Assembly: GCF_003634635.1 (NCBI RefSeq)
Contig: NZ_RBJB01000004.1
Location: forward strand, 62,001-126,000
From: Marinobacter nauticus
Lineage (GTDB): Bacteria; Pseudomonadota; Gammaproteobacteria; Pseudomonadales; Oleiphilaceae
Length of the DNA: 64,000 bases
Direction of reading: 5' to 3'
Shown piece after piece: positions 19,315 to 28,481 of this stretch (positions are counted from its first letter, which is position 1; each line of letters opens with the position of its first letter). The notes below the pieces were generated by a model that was not told the origin of the DNA, did not search any database, and saw nothing but the letters and a program-made list of their open reading frames with translations. The translations under genes and the position numbers were made by a program.

Positions 19315-21297
19315 ATGCTCAACGCCGACGCTCTCAATCAGTTGCGCCAGCTGAAAACCGACATCAAACAGAACAAGGTGGTCTTCCCCGGTACCGTCAA
19401 GTCCACCAACGGTCGTTTCGGCTTTGTGGCCCTGGATGAAGGGCGGGATGTGTTTCTGCCTCCCGAGGAAATGCAGAAAGTCCTGCCCGGTGATCGGGTC
19501 AATGTCACCGAACACGAAGTGGAAAAAGGCAAAACCCAGGGCGTTGTCGACGAGCTGCTGGAATCGCACCTGACCACCTTCGTGGGCCGCTATCTGATCA
19601 AGGGCAAAGGCCACTTTGTGGCACCGGAAACCCCGGGCATCAACCGCTGGATTTTTATTCCGCCGAAAGAACGCAAGGGCGCCCAGCCCGATGATTTCAT
19701 CTACTGCCAGATTCACCGCCATCCGATCAAGGACGGCAAGGGCCAGGCGAAGGTGCTGCGGGTGATCGGCAAGGCCGGTGAGCCGGGCATTGAACGGGCC
19801 TTCACCCTGGCCAACTTTGATTTGGCCGATGCCTGGCCGGAAGAAGTGCAGAAGCAGGCCGACACCCTTACTGAGGAATCCGTTACCTCACACCGCGAGG
19901 GCCGGGAAGACCGTACCGAACAGCCCTACGTGACCATCGACAGTCCGGGCACCCAAGATATGGACGATGCCCTGATGGCAACCCCGAATGCCACTGGCTG
20001 GACCCTGTCCATCGCCATCGCCGACCCGACCGCGATGATCGAGCCGGGCAGCCCGGCCGAAGAAGAAGCCTTTAACCGCGCCACCGCCATCTATTTCCCG
20101 GGTGAGCCACTGCCGATGTTACCGGACGCCATCAGCACCCGCCTGTGCTCGCTGATGCCAGAGGTACCCCGGTTGGCCCTGGTGTGCGACCTGCAGGTGA
20201 ACAACGATGGCAGCCTGGGCGACTACAGCTTTCGCCAGGCCGTCATCCGCTCCCAGGGCAAGCTGAGCTATGAGCTGGTGTCACACCTGATTGAAGGTCG
20301 GGAAGACGATGACATCAAGGCCTTGCCCGAAGCAGTCGCCAACAGCCTGGACCAGCTGCATCAGGCCGCCACTGCCCTGCGCAAATGGCGCTCGGAGCAC
20401 GCGTTACTGAGCAATGATCGCCCCGAATTCCGGTTGCGTCTGGACGAGAATAAGCGAATCCGGGTGATAGAACCGGCGGTGCAGAACGAAGCCCACCGTC
20501 TGGTGGAAGAATGCATGGTCGCGGCCAATCGTTGTGCGGCCGATTTCCTGGAAAAGCAGGGGCAAGGCCTGTTCATTCAGCATCCGGGGCTGCGGGACGA
20601 CCGCGCCGACAATATCCGTAAACTGCTGGAGGGCTACGCCCCGCATCTGGCCGAACTGGATGCCACCAGTGCCGAAGGCTTCAAGGCGTTGATGAAGCAC
20701 ACCGATGGCCTGCAGGCCGATGTGCCGGTCAAGTCCATTCTCTCGCGCCAACTGGCCCGGGCCGAACTGGGCTTCGAGCCTGCTCCGCATCAGGGTATGG
20801 GACTGGCGGCCTACACCACCTTTACCTCACCGCTGCGCAAGTTCTCGGACTTCTACGTGCACCGTCTGATCAAGGCCGCACTCTGGGATCAACCCATCAA
20901 GGCACTGAACCCGCAGCAGCTGGAGAGTCTCCAGACCACCCAGTTCCGCGCCCGCATGGCTGCCAACACCCTGGAGGCCTGGCTCAAGAGCGATTACGCC
21001 AAAGGCCTGCCAGCAGATCCGATGGAAGGCACCATTACCCGCACCATGCCATCGGGTTTTTTCGTGCGCCTGGATTGCAATGGCCTGGAAGGCTTTGTCA
21101 GTTGCAAGGACCTGGAGGGCAAGTTCAGCTTTGATCCGGTTACGCTGCGCCTGGTGCACAACAAGAACGGCCGGATCTTCCAGCTGGACCAGCGGGTAAC
21201 CGTGAGCTTTTCCGGTGTGGACGAAGAGCGTCGGCAGATCAACTTCAAACTGCTCGAGGCCGAGGACATTAATCCCGGAACCAACGACAAGGGTTGA
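19315..21297 (+). CDS. rnb: Exoribonuclease II
   Basis: 660-residue RNase II/R-family 3'-5' exoribonuclease. An N-terminal cold-shock-type RNA-binding part (KSTNGRFGFVAL) is followed by the catalytic RNB domain with the metal-binding motif DSPGTQDMDDAL (about residue 212). A C-terminal S1-like domain (GTITRTMPSGFFVRLD) completes it. The length fits RNase II (about 640-660) and is shorter than RNase R (about 800). Confidence 0.9.
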   Translation: MLNADALNQLRQLKTDIKQNKVVFPGTVKSTNGRFGFVALDEGRDVFLPPEEMQKVLPGDRVNVTEHEVEKGKTQGVVDELLESHLTTFVGRYLIKGKGHFVAPETPGINRWIFIPPKERKGAQPDDFIYCQIHRHPIKDGKGQAKVLRVIGKAGEPGIERAFTLANFDLADAWPEEVQKQADTLTEESVTSHREGREDRTEQPYVTIDSPGTQDMDDALMATPNATGWTLSIAIADPTAMIEPGSPAEEEAFNRATAIYFPGEPLPMLPDAISTRLCSLMPEVPRLALVCDLQVNNDGSLGDYSFRQAVIRSQGKLSYELVSHLIEGREDDDIKALPEAVANSLDQLHQAATALRKWRSEHALLSNDRPEFRLRLDENKRIRVIEPAVQNEAHRLVEECMVAANRCAADFLEKQGQGLFIQHPGLRDDRADNIRKLLEGYAPHLAELDATSAEGFKALMKHTDGLQADVPVKSILSRQLARAELGFEPAPHQGMGLAAYTTFTSPLRKFSDFYVHRLIKAALWDQPIKALNPQQLESLQTTQFRARMAANTLEAWLKSDYAKGLPADPMEGTITRTMPSGFFVRLDCNGLEGFVSCKDLEGKFSFDPVTLRLVHNKNGRIFQLDQRVTVSFSGVDEERRQINFKLLEAEDINPGTNDKG

Positions 21298-21358
21298 AAA
21301 CCAGCCGGGCAGACACACCGTATCTGTTCAGAGGTCTTCTGTTTTCAGGAGGTGTGTT

Positions 21359-21556
21359 ATGCCCATCAGTCCTCAGGAATTTCTGCGAAAGTACGGCTTC
21401 GACAAAGAAGAGGAAGAGCCCGACCATAGCCTGCGCCACAATGCCATGGAGCATGCCAGGCATTTGAAACGGCCCCATGCCGGTACTCCCCATGACTGGG
21501 AAGAATGGGAAAGGTTCAAGAAGGAACACCCGGATCAGGTCGAAGACGACGACTGA
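21359..21556 (+). CDS. Small acidic-basic protein of unknown function
   Basis: 65 residues, highly charged and rich in histidine, with no membrane segment. A strong ribosome-binding site (AGGAGGT) lies five bases before the ATG. The sequence resembles small conserved proteins of marine gammaproteobacteria, but no domain is recognised. It follows rnb by 61 bases and faces the acyltransferase gene. Confidence 0.65.
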   Translation: MPISPQEFLRKYGFDKEEEEPDHSLRHNAMEHARHLKRPHAGTPHDWEEWERFKKEHPDQVEDDD

Positions 21557-21568
21557 CCCGGTACAGCA

Positions 21569-22480
21569 TCAGCTGAGGTTCTGGTCCTGCCGGGCCAGCA
21601 TTCGTCCCAGCCGCTCGTCTTTGGCACGCCACAGATCGCCCAACCAGTCCTTGACGTTACGGCGGTGCTCGGCGTCCTCAGAGTAATCCCTGCCCTTGAG
21701 GTGTTCCGGAATGGCCTGGGTATCAATGGTCATCCGGATCTCCGGCACCCGCCCGCAAATGAAGTCCCAGAACGTTGGAGCGCCATCGGGATAGGCAATC
21801 GTGACATCCACCAGGGTATCAATGGAATCCCCCATGGCATCCAGCACAAAGGCCACTCCACCGGCCTTCGGCACCAGCAAATGCTGGTATGGTGACTTCT
21901 GCCGGTCGTGCTTGGCCGGGGTAAAACGGGTGCCTTCCACAAAGTTCATCACGCTCACCGGCGTGTAGCGGAATTTCTCACAGGCCTTGCGGGTCGCCTT
22001 CAGGTCATCGCCTCGTTTTTCCGGGTGCTTGATCAGATACTCCCGGGTGTAGCGTTTCATAAACGGGAAATCCAGCCCCCACCAGGCCAGGCCGATCACC
22101 GGCACCCAGATCAGCTGTTGTTTCAGGAAGAACTTCAGAAACGGCGCCTGGCGATTGAACACCCGCTGCATGGCGAGGATATCCACCCAGCTCTGATGAT
22201 TGCTGAGCACCAGATACCAGCTCTCGCGCTTGAGCTTGTCGGCGCCTTCCACGTGCCAGCGGGTATTGTGGGTGAGCTTCATCCAGCCTGTATTACAGGC
22301 CACCCACGACTCCGAAATCCAGATGATCACGCGGGTGCACAACACCCGGAAACCCTTATGCGGAATCACCAGCTTGAACACCGCGGGGATATAGAGCAGC
22401 AGGCACCAGAACACGGTGTTCAGGCCTAGTAGCAGCGAATTAAGCACGCCAATAACGGGGGCAGGCAGGAAACTGAGCAT
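21569..22480 (-). CDS. yihG: Lysophospholipid acyltransferase, YihG type
   Basis: 303-residue membrane-bound PlsC-family acyltransferase that acylates lysophosphatidic acid or related lysolipids. An N-terminal membrane segment (about 8-35) precedes the catalytic motif NHQSWVD, and the acceptor motif FVEGTRF is present. KRYTREYLIKHPEKRG is close to E. coli YihG. The ATG at 22480 has AGGA five bases upstream; the ATG two codons earlier overlaps that site. Confidence 0.87.
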   Translation of the reverse strand: MLSFLPAPVIGVLNSLLLGLNTVFWCLLLYIPAVFKLVIPHKGFRVLCTRVIIWISESWVACNTGWMKLTHNTRWHVEGADKLKRESWYLVLSNHQSWVDILAMQRVFNRQAPFLKFFLKQQLIWVPVIGLAWWGLDFPFMKRYTREYLIKHPEKRGDDLKATRKACEKFRYTPVSVMNFVEGTRFTPAKHDRQKSPYQHLLVPKAGGVAFVLDAMGDSIDTLVDVTIAYPDGAPTFWDFICGRVPEIRMTIDTQAIPEHLKGRDYSEDAEHRRNVKDWLGDLWRAKDERLGRMLARQDQNLS

Positions 22481-22659
22481 GGGCATCCTGTTGTGGTTGT
22501 TGTTTCCGAAGCCCGCAATCATAGCAACCTGGCAGCCGCTTGGGCAGTGGCCCGAAGTGACCAAAACGCCGACCGGATGTGACAGTCTTGCCATGGCTGG
22601 GGGAATGAATCCACTCTATTATCTGACTCCACACGCACCGCTGCTACACCGGATACCCT

Positions 22660-23811
22660 ATGCGCAACCCCCTGAAATCCGCCATCAAGACCTCCTCCGG
22701 CCTCGCCCGCCAGAGCGCACTCTACGCTGGCAATGCCTTCGACCGGATTTTCCGGGCGGCCAGCCTGGTACAGGCAGGCCAGACCCCGTTCGAGACCCTG
22801 TACAGCAATGGGCTGGTGAGCCTGCGATACTATCCGCCGCTGGAGGAGGATTTCATCGAACTGGATGGCATGGTGATCCCGGTAGAACGCAAGACCCACC
22901 GCACGCCGATCGTCATCATTCCTCCTCTGGCCGTGAATATGCTGATCTATGATCTGTTTCCCCAGCGAAGTCTGGTGCGTTTCCTTCGAGCCAGAGGATT
23001 CGAGGTCTATCTGATCGACTGGGGTATGCCGGGCCGGGAACACACCCACTACAACATGCATACCTATGTTGCCGAATTCCTGCCGGAGTATCTGAATCGG
23101 GTCCGGGAACATAGTGGAGAACAGGAGCTGTCACTGCATGGCTGGAGCATGGGCGGCATGTTCACGCTGTTCTACTCTGCCCTCAGCAAGGACCAGCACA
23201 TCCGCAACGCCATCGTTCTGGGCCTGCCCATCGACAGCCACGCCTCCGGCCTGATCGGCTGGATGTACCAGCGCATTGCCGATGTCGCCGAACAGGTGCG
23301 CAAACGCACCGGTTTCCGGCTCCACGACATGAAACCGCACTGGTTCCATACCCCGGGCTGGGCCAACACCATCGGCTTCAAGTTGACCAACCCGGTTGGC
23401 AGTGTGATGGGCTACTGGGAGTTGATCGTGCGCCTGGGCGACCGCGAATTCGTCACCAACCATGCCACCACCTCGGCCTTTCTGGACCGGATGGTGGCCT
23501 ACCCCGGCGGTGTCATTCAGGACACCGTGGTCCGGGTCTGGATTGATAACCAGTTGGCCAAAGGCCAGATCCAGATTGGCGACGACTTCGCGCGACTGGA
23601 GAACGTAAACGCCAACTTACTGGCCATCGCCGGCCAGGAAGACACCCTCGCTACACCCGGCGCCGCCAAGCGAGTGATGGACCACGTCAGCTCCACGGAT
23701 AAGACCTTCCGGGTGGCCCCCGGCGGGCACATGGGGATACTGGCCGGAAGCAAAGCGCCCCGGGCGTCCTGGCTTGAACTGGCCGACTGGTTGGCCGCAA
23801 GGTCTGACTAA
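22660..23811 (+). CDS. PhaC-like alpha/beta hydrolase with serine nucleophile
   Basis: 383 residues resembling the catalytic part of polyhydroxyalkanoate synthases: IPPLAVNMLIYDL near the start, LIDWGMPGREHTHY, and a C-terminal PGGHMGILAGSKAP with the catalytic histidine. The lipase box reads HGWSMGG, with serine where PHA synthases have cysteine. It may therefore be a lipase, esterase or depolymerase rather than a polymerising enzyme. No phaA, phaB or phasin gene is nearby. Palindromic copy 2 begins 18 bases after the stop. Confidence 0.82.
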   Translation: MRNPLKSAIKTSSGLARQSALYAGNAFDRIFRAASLVQAGQTPFETLYSNGLVSLRYYPPLEEDFIELDGMVIPVERKTHRTPIVIIPPLAVNMLIYDLFPQRSLVRFLRARGFEVYLIDWGMPGREHTHYNMHTYVAEFLPEYLNRVREHSGEQELSLHGWSMGGMFTLFYSALSKDQHIRNAIVLGLPIDSHASGLIGWMYQRIADVAEQVRKRTGFRLHDMKPHWFHTPGWANTIGFKLTNPVGSVMGYWELIVRLGDREFVTNHATTSAFLDRMVAYPGGVIQDTVVRVWIDNQLAKGQIQIGDDFARLENVNANLLAIAGQEDTLATPGAAKRVMDHVSSTDKTFRVAPGGHMGILAGSKAPRASWLELADWLAARSD

Positions 23812-23828
23812 GGCGTTGGCCGACCGGC

Positions 23829-23939
23829 AAGTGGCTCGGAAGACCTTTCCAAAAAACGCTCCTTCGGCACATCCCTGTGGCGCTTCTGCTCCGCCATCCC
23901 TGGCTCCGCAAATTTTTGGAAAGGTCTTCCGAACCACTT
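23829..23939 (-). repeat. Palindromic element, copy 2
   Basis: 111-bp element between the PhaC-like gene and the LysR gene. The arms (23829-23855 and 23913-23939) are 27-bp inverted repeats with one mismatch, C835 against A933, again G-U on the minus-strand RNA. The inner ends read CTTTCCAAAAA. On the minus strand the core holds GCCAGGGATGGC (a GGGA-capped hairpin, 23893-23904) and CACAGGGATGTG (23868-23879). Confidence 0.93.
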
Positions 23940-23973
23940 ACCTACATAAGCTTACTGCTTTAAACTGCCACCC

Positions 23974-24885
23974 ATGAAACCTGTTGATATGTTGAGCCTG
24001 GATCTGCGATCCCTGGCAACGTTTGTGGCGGTTCTGGATGAGGGCAGCGTGTCCCGGGCGGCGGTTCGCCTGGGCGTTACCCAATCGGCCGTGAGCCACA
24101 CCCTCGAGCGCCTGAGACAGGCCTTCGGCGACCCCCTGTTTGTGAAATCAGGGCGCGGCATTGTACCCACCGACTACGCCCTGCGCACCGGCCCCCACAT
24201 CCGCCAACTGCTGGACGATCTGCGCACCCTGCCCTCCGGGCCTCCCTTCGAACCGGCGTCGGCGGAATTCACCTTCACCATTGCCGCCAACGACTACCAG
24301 CGGGATCTGCTTCTGCCCGGGCTGCTCCGAATCCTGCGGCAGAAGGCCCCGGGCATCCAGCTGCAGGTGATTCCCTCCGGCATCCCCAACGCCGACATGC
24401 TGCGCAAAGAAGCCTGCGACCTGATCATCAGCCCGCACGCACCGGAAACCACGGACATCATGCAACGGGGCCTGATGGCGGACCGCATGGTGGTGTTCTA
24501 CGACCCAAACCAACGCAACGCGCCCACAGATCTGGCCGAATACCTGAAAGCCGATCACATCGCCCTGATGTTCGCCACCGGCGAACGGCCGGGCTTTGAA
24601 AACACCCTGCACGCCAAGGGCCTGGACCGCCGCAACGTGGTCACCGTCTCCAACTTCTCCGGCCTGCCCGAATTCCTCCGCGGCACCGACATGCTGGCCA
24701 CCGCCCCGGAACGCATGAGCGCACAACTCATGCGGGACTTCGCCTGGGTTCCACTTCCCTTCGACTACAAGCCCTTTACCCTGCTGATGCTATGGCACCG
24801 ACGGCACCAGAATGACCCGGCCCACCGCTGGGTACGCAACCAGGTGAATTCGGTTGCAGCGACCATGAACGGGCTGAACGATTAA
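23974..24885 (+). CDS. LysR-family transcriptional regulator
   Basis: 303 residues. The N-terminal helix-turn-helix is at about 10-70 (VTQSAVSHTLERLRQAFGDPLFVKS) and the remainder is a LysR substrate-binding domain. It is of the NodD/PcpR-like group by its N-terminal pattern. The following gene in the same direction is a Bcr-type exporter, 116 bases away, which may be its target; the effector is unknown. Confidence 0.88.
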   Translation: MKPVDMLSLDLRSLATFVAVLDEGSVSRAAVRLGVTQSAVSHTLERLRQAFGDPLFVKSGRGIVPTDYALRTGPHIRQLLDDLRTLPSGPPFEPASAEFTFTIAANDYQRDLLLPGLLRILRQKAPGIQLQVIPSGIPNADMLRKEACDLIISPHAPETTDIMQRGLMADRMVVFYDPNQRNAPTDLAEYLKADHIALMFATGERPGFENTLHAKGLDRRNVVTVSNFSGLPEFLRGTDMLATAPERMSAQLMRDFAWVPLPFDYKPFTLLMLWHRRHQNDPAHRWVRNQVNSVAATMNGLND

Positions 24886-25001
24886 TCAATCAGTTTTGTT
24901 CATGTATTGCATGAGGCTACAAGCCGTTATCCAAACGCACCATAAACCCTAGACTTCACGTCAATCGTCGACCTAGCGCAACTCTAAAGTCAGGACAAAT
25001 A

Positions 25002-26219
25002 GTGTTAGCACTCACAAGCATCTGGACAACCATACTGCTGGCCGCCGCCGTCGCCCTCGGGCCATTGGCCGTGGACATGTACCTGCCAGCATTGCCCCAG
25101 ATCGGCGCCGACTTCCATGCCGGCACCGATCAGGTCCAGCTGACCCTGAGCGTCTATCTGGCCGGCTTCGCCATCGCACAACTCATCTGTGGGCCGCTGG
25201 CCGACCGCTTCGGCCGCAAACCCATCATGATCGGTGGCTTCCTGCTCTTTACTGTTGCGAGCATCGGCTGCGCCCTGGCCAACAACATCGAAACCCTGCA
25301 GCTGTTCCGGTTTCTGCAAGCCCTGGGCGGCTCCGCCGGCCCTGTGTTGGGTCGCGCCATCATCCGCGACATCTACACCCCCCGGGAAGCCGCCAAAATC
25401 CTCGCCCTGCTGGCCAGCATCATGGCCCTGGCCCCGGCAGTGGCCCCTACCCTGGGCGGCCTGATGGTCGGCGGTCTCAGCTGGCACTGGATCTTCATCG
25501 CCATGGGCGGCTACGCCCTGGTCATGGCCGCGGTCACCGCTTTTGGTATCCCTGAGCCCCTGAAACCGGAGTATCGCCAGCCCCTGCGCCTGTGCCACCT
25601 TTTCGCCAACTACCGGCGCATCAGCACCGACGCCAGCTTCATTGGCTACACCCTGACCAACGCCGCCATCTACGGCGGGCTGTTTGCCTTCCTGTCTGGC
25701 GCCTCCTTCGTGCTGATTGACGTACTGGGGGTTCAGCCCGAGCACTTCGGCTTCTACTTCGCCGCCATCGTCGTGGGCTACATCGCTGGTAATCTGGGCT
25801 CCATCCGACTGGCGCGTTACCTGGGGCCGGATCAGATCCTGTTCTACGGTCTGATCACCGCTCTGGCCGGCGGCGCCATCATGGCGCTCCTGGCCTACCA
25901 ACAGGTTTACAGCCCGTGGGCGGTGATGATTCCCCAGGCCATCTTCATGGCCGGTACCGGCCTGGTACTGCCCCAGTGCATGGCCGGCGCCCTGGCCAAC
26001 TTCCCCACCATGGCCGGCTCCGCCTCCGCGCTTTTTGGCTTTATCCAGATGAGCGCCGCCGCCATCGCCGGCGCCATCGTCGGAGCCCTGCACAATGGCA
26101 CCCCTCTGGTGATGGCCACCGTCATCGCCACCTGCGCCGGCCTGGCCATGATCGGCTACCTGCTGCTGGTACAACGCTACCCGGCGAAAGCCTTCGAAAC
26201 CGGAAAAGCCAGCGCCTGA
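25002..26219 (+). CDS. Bcr/CflA-family multidrug efflux MFS transporter
   Basis: 405 residues with twelve predicted membrane helices. The family start LGPLAVDMYLPALPQIG and the loop motif GPLADRFGRKPIM are both clear, placing it in the drug:H+ antiporter group of Bcr (bicyclomycin) and CflA (florfenicol) proteins. The start codon is GTG with AGGA six bases upstream. The substrate is not predictable from sequence. Confidence 0.88.
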   Translation: MLALTSIWTTILLAAAVALGPLAVDMYLPALPQIGADFHAGTDQVQLTLSVYLAGFAIAQLICGPLADRFGRKPIMIGGFLLFTVASIGCALANNIETLQLFRFLQALGGSAGPVLGRAIIRDIYTPREAAKILALLASIMALAPAVAPTLGGLMVGGLSWHWIFIAMGGYALVMAAVTAFGIPEPLKPEYRQPLRLCHLFANYRRISTDASFIGYTLTNAAIYGGLFAFLSGASFVLIDVLGVQPEHFGFYFAAIVVGYIAGNLGSIRLARYLGPDQILFYGLITALAGGAIMALLAYQQVYSPWAVMIPQAIFMAGTGLVLPQCMAGALANFPTMAGSASALFGFIQMSAAAIAGAIVGALHNGTPLVMATVIATCAGLAMIGYLLLVQRYPAKAFETGKASA

Positions 26220-26339
26220 GAGGCTCGCACGAGCATGATCCAGCTAAAGTCGGGGATGAAAAGTCATCCAAAGTAAGCTACACAGAGTAAGTTGCAGAAC
26301 GTAAAACCAAGGAACTCTCAACAAACTCAGGAGCAGCAT

Positions 26340-26837
26340 ATGAGCAACGTTACCCTCGACGGCAACCCCATTGAACTGAGCGGGAAATTTCCCCAGCCGG
26401 GCGATAACGTACCACCCTTCACCCTCACCAGCAGCGGGCTGGAAGAAGTCAAACTCGACAACTGGGCCGGTAAACGCAAAATCCTCAACATCATCCCCAG
26501 CATCGACACCGGCGTATGCGCCGCCAGCACCCGCAAGTTCAACGAAAAGGCCGGCAGCCTCGACAACACCGTAGTACTGGTTATCTCCGCGGACCTGCCC
26601 TTCGCCGCTTCCCGTTTCTGTGGCGCCGAAGGCCTGAAAAACGTGGAAACCCTGTCCACCTTCCGCAACTACAGCTTCCAGCAGGACTACGGCGTCGCCA
26701 TCCAGAACGGCCCCCTCGCCGGCCTCTGCGCCCGCGCGGTGGTGGTCCTGGACGAGAACAACAAAGTGATCCACAGCGAACTGGTCAACGAGATCAAGAA
26801 CGAGCCGGATTACGATGCGGCTTTGAGTGTGCTCTGA
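26340..26837 (+). CDS. tpx: Thiol peroxidase (Tpx)
   Basis: 165-residue atypical 2-Cys peroxiredoxin that reduces peroxides using thioredoxin. The peroxidatic cysteine is in DTGVCAAST (about residue 60) and the resolving cysteine in SRFCGAEG (about 94). Length and both motifs match the family. The ATG at 26340 has AGGAG seven bases upstream. It is likely monocistronic. Confidence 0.94.
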   Translation: MSNVTLDGNPIELSGKFPQPGDNVPPFTLTSSGLEEVKLDNWAGKRKILNIIPSIDTGVCAASTRKFNEKAGSLDNTVVLVISADLPFAASRFCGAEGLKNVETLSTFRNYSFQQDYGVAIQNGPLAGLCARAVVVLDENNKVIHSELVNEIKNEPDYDAALSVL

Positions 26838-26911
26838 ACCGAACCAGCTACTGACGCCTCATCAGTAGAGTGCCCTGATACGTTCCGGAGTATTCCAGAA
26901 CGTTGGGGCGG

Positions 26912-27097
26912 TCGGGGGCGGAAGGCTTTCCAAAAATTTGTGGAGCCATGGGTGAAGAGCGAAAAGCTCTTCACGGGCCGGCCAGGGATGGCCTGCCCTG
27001 GACCCTCTGCGCGACGCAGGAGCGATTAGCGCTGAGGGGCGGAACACAAGCGCCCATGGATGGCTTGAGCGCTTTTTGGAAAGCCTTCCGCCCCCGA
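26912..27097 (+). repeat. Palindromic element, copy 3 (expanded form)
   Basis: 186-bp relative of the other elements, filling most of the 318-base gap between tpx and the MATE gene. The arms (26912-26936 and 27073-27097) are perfect 25-bp inverted repeats ending in CTTTCCAAAAA. The core is longer. It opens with GGAGCCATGG, then has a 9-bp hairpin with GAAAA loop (26952-26974). Directly after comes a GGGA-capped hairpin (26975-26998, GGCCA/TGGCC extended by GGGC/GCCC). Further GC-rich hairpins follow, and the core closes with CCCATGGATGGCTTG. Confidence 0.9.
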
Positions 27098-27155
27098 GTG
27101 CTTCCACCAATGCTAGAATCCCCGCCACACTCAATACCAAGGCCCTCAAGCTAAC

Positions 27156-28478
27156 GTGCAAAACCACCTGCAAAACGCCTCCCTGGGCCGCCAGCTCTAC
27201 CACATGACCTGGCCCATGCTCTTCGGCGTGCTCTCGCTGATGACCTTCCAGCTCACCGACAGCGCCTTCGTCGGCCAACTCGGCCGCGACCCGCTGGCAG
27301 CACTGGGCTTTACCGTGCCCATGCAGCAGCTGGTCAGCGGCATGTACGTCGGCCTTGGCATTGCCACCACCGCCATCATCTCCCGCACCCTGGGCCAGGG
27401 TGACGATATGCGCGCGCAACGCCTGGGCGGCCTGGTGGTCGCCATTGGGGCCGGTCTGGCCTTTATTCTGTGCCTGTCGGTCTGGCTCCTACAAAGCCTG
27501 ATCCTGGACCTGCTGGGCGCCGAACAGGCCCTGCGGCCGGTGATTCGCGAATACTGGGCACCCTGGCTGCTCTCCGCGTGGACTGGCGCCATGGTCTACT
27601 TCAGCTACGCCGTGTGCCGCGCTAACGGCGATACCCGCCTGCCGGGCTACATGATGATCATCACCAGCCTGCTCAACATCGCCCTCGACCCGCTGTACAT
27701 CTTCGTGTTCGGCTGGGGCCTGCCCGGCGCCGCCTGGGCCACCATCACCGCCTTCGGCATTGGTGCGCTGATCGTCTACCCGATCCTGCTCAAACGCCAG
27801 TGGCTGCGGTTCGACCTGCTCCAGCTACAACTGGCTCAGGCTGTGCGCCAGCTTGGCGGCATCATGGCACCGGCCATGGTCAGCCAACTGATGCCACCGG
27901 TCTCGGCCATGCTGGCTACCGCACTGGTGGCGGGGTTCGGGTCTGCCGCGGTGGCCGCCTGGGGCCTGGGCACTCGTCTGGAGTTCTTTTCCATTGTGGT
28001 CGTGCTGGCCCTGACCATGTCCATGCCGCCCATGATCGGCCGCATGCTGGGGGCCGGGGAAATCGAAAAAATCCGCAAGCTGGTGCGCATTGCGGTGCGC
28101 TTTATCGTGATCTGGCAGCTGGCCATCGGGCTGATCTGGCTGGCCGCCTCCGGCTTCGTCTCTGGCCTGTTCAGCCGCGATGCCGGGGTACAAGATATTC
28201 TGGTGAGTTATCTGCTGCGAGTGCCGCTGAGCTACAGCGGGCTTGGCGTGTGTATTCTGATGGTGTCGGTCAACAACGCGCTGGGCATGCCCATGCGCGC
28301 ACTGTTGATTTCCACCCTGCGGCTATTCGCCTGCTATCTGCCCCTGCTCTGGGTTGGCGGGCAACTGGCCGGGCTGACCGGGCTGATGTCCGGCGCTCTG
28401 GTGGGCAACCTGCTGGCCGGCACCATGGCCTATAGCCTGTATCGCCAGGGTATGAGCCGGTTGCGCCAGCAGGGGTAA
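27156..28478 (+). CDS. MATE-family multidrug or cation exporter
   Basis: 440 residues with about twelve membrane helices in two homologous halves, as in NorM/DinF-type proteins; export should use a Na+ or H+ gradient. The N-terminal FQLTDSAFVGQLGRDPLAAL is a typical MATE segment. The start is GTG; no strong ribosome-binding site is seen, and a slightly different start is possible. It ends three bases from the convergent thioesterase gene. Confidence 0.87.
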   Translation: MQNHLQNASLGRQLYHMTWPMLFGVLSLMTFQLTDSAFVGQLGRDPLAALGFTVPMQQLVSGMYVGLGIATTAIISRTLGQGDDMRAQRLGGLVVAIGAGLAFILCLSVWLLQSLILDLLGAEQALRPVIREYWAPWLLSAWTGAMVYFSYAVCRANGDTRLPGYMMIITSLLNIALDPLYIFVFGWGLPGAAWATITAFGIGALIVYPILLKRQWLRFDLLQLQLAQAVRQLGGIMAPAMVSQLMPPVSAMLATALVAGFGSAAVAAWGLGTRLEFFSIVVVLALTMSMPPMIGRMLGAGEIEKIRKLVRIAVRFIVIWQLAIGLIWLAASGFVSGLFSRDAGVQDILVSYLLRVPLSYSGLGVCILMVSVNNALGMPMRALLISTLRLFACYLPLLWVGGQLAGLTGLMSGALVGNLLAGTMAYSLYRQGMSRLRQQG

Positions 28479-28481
28479 TAC

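Noticed and set aside
25005..26174. 389-codon frame opposite the Bcr-type transporter
   Set aside because: Composition is dominated by Gly, Gln and Ala from reverse reading of membrane helices; no motif.
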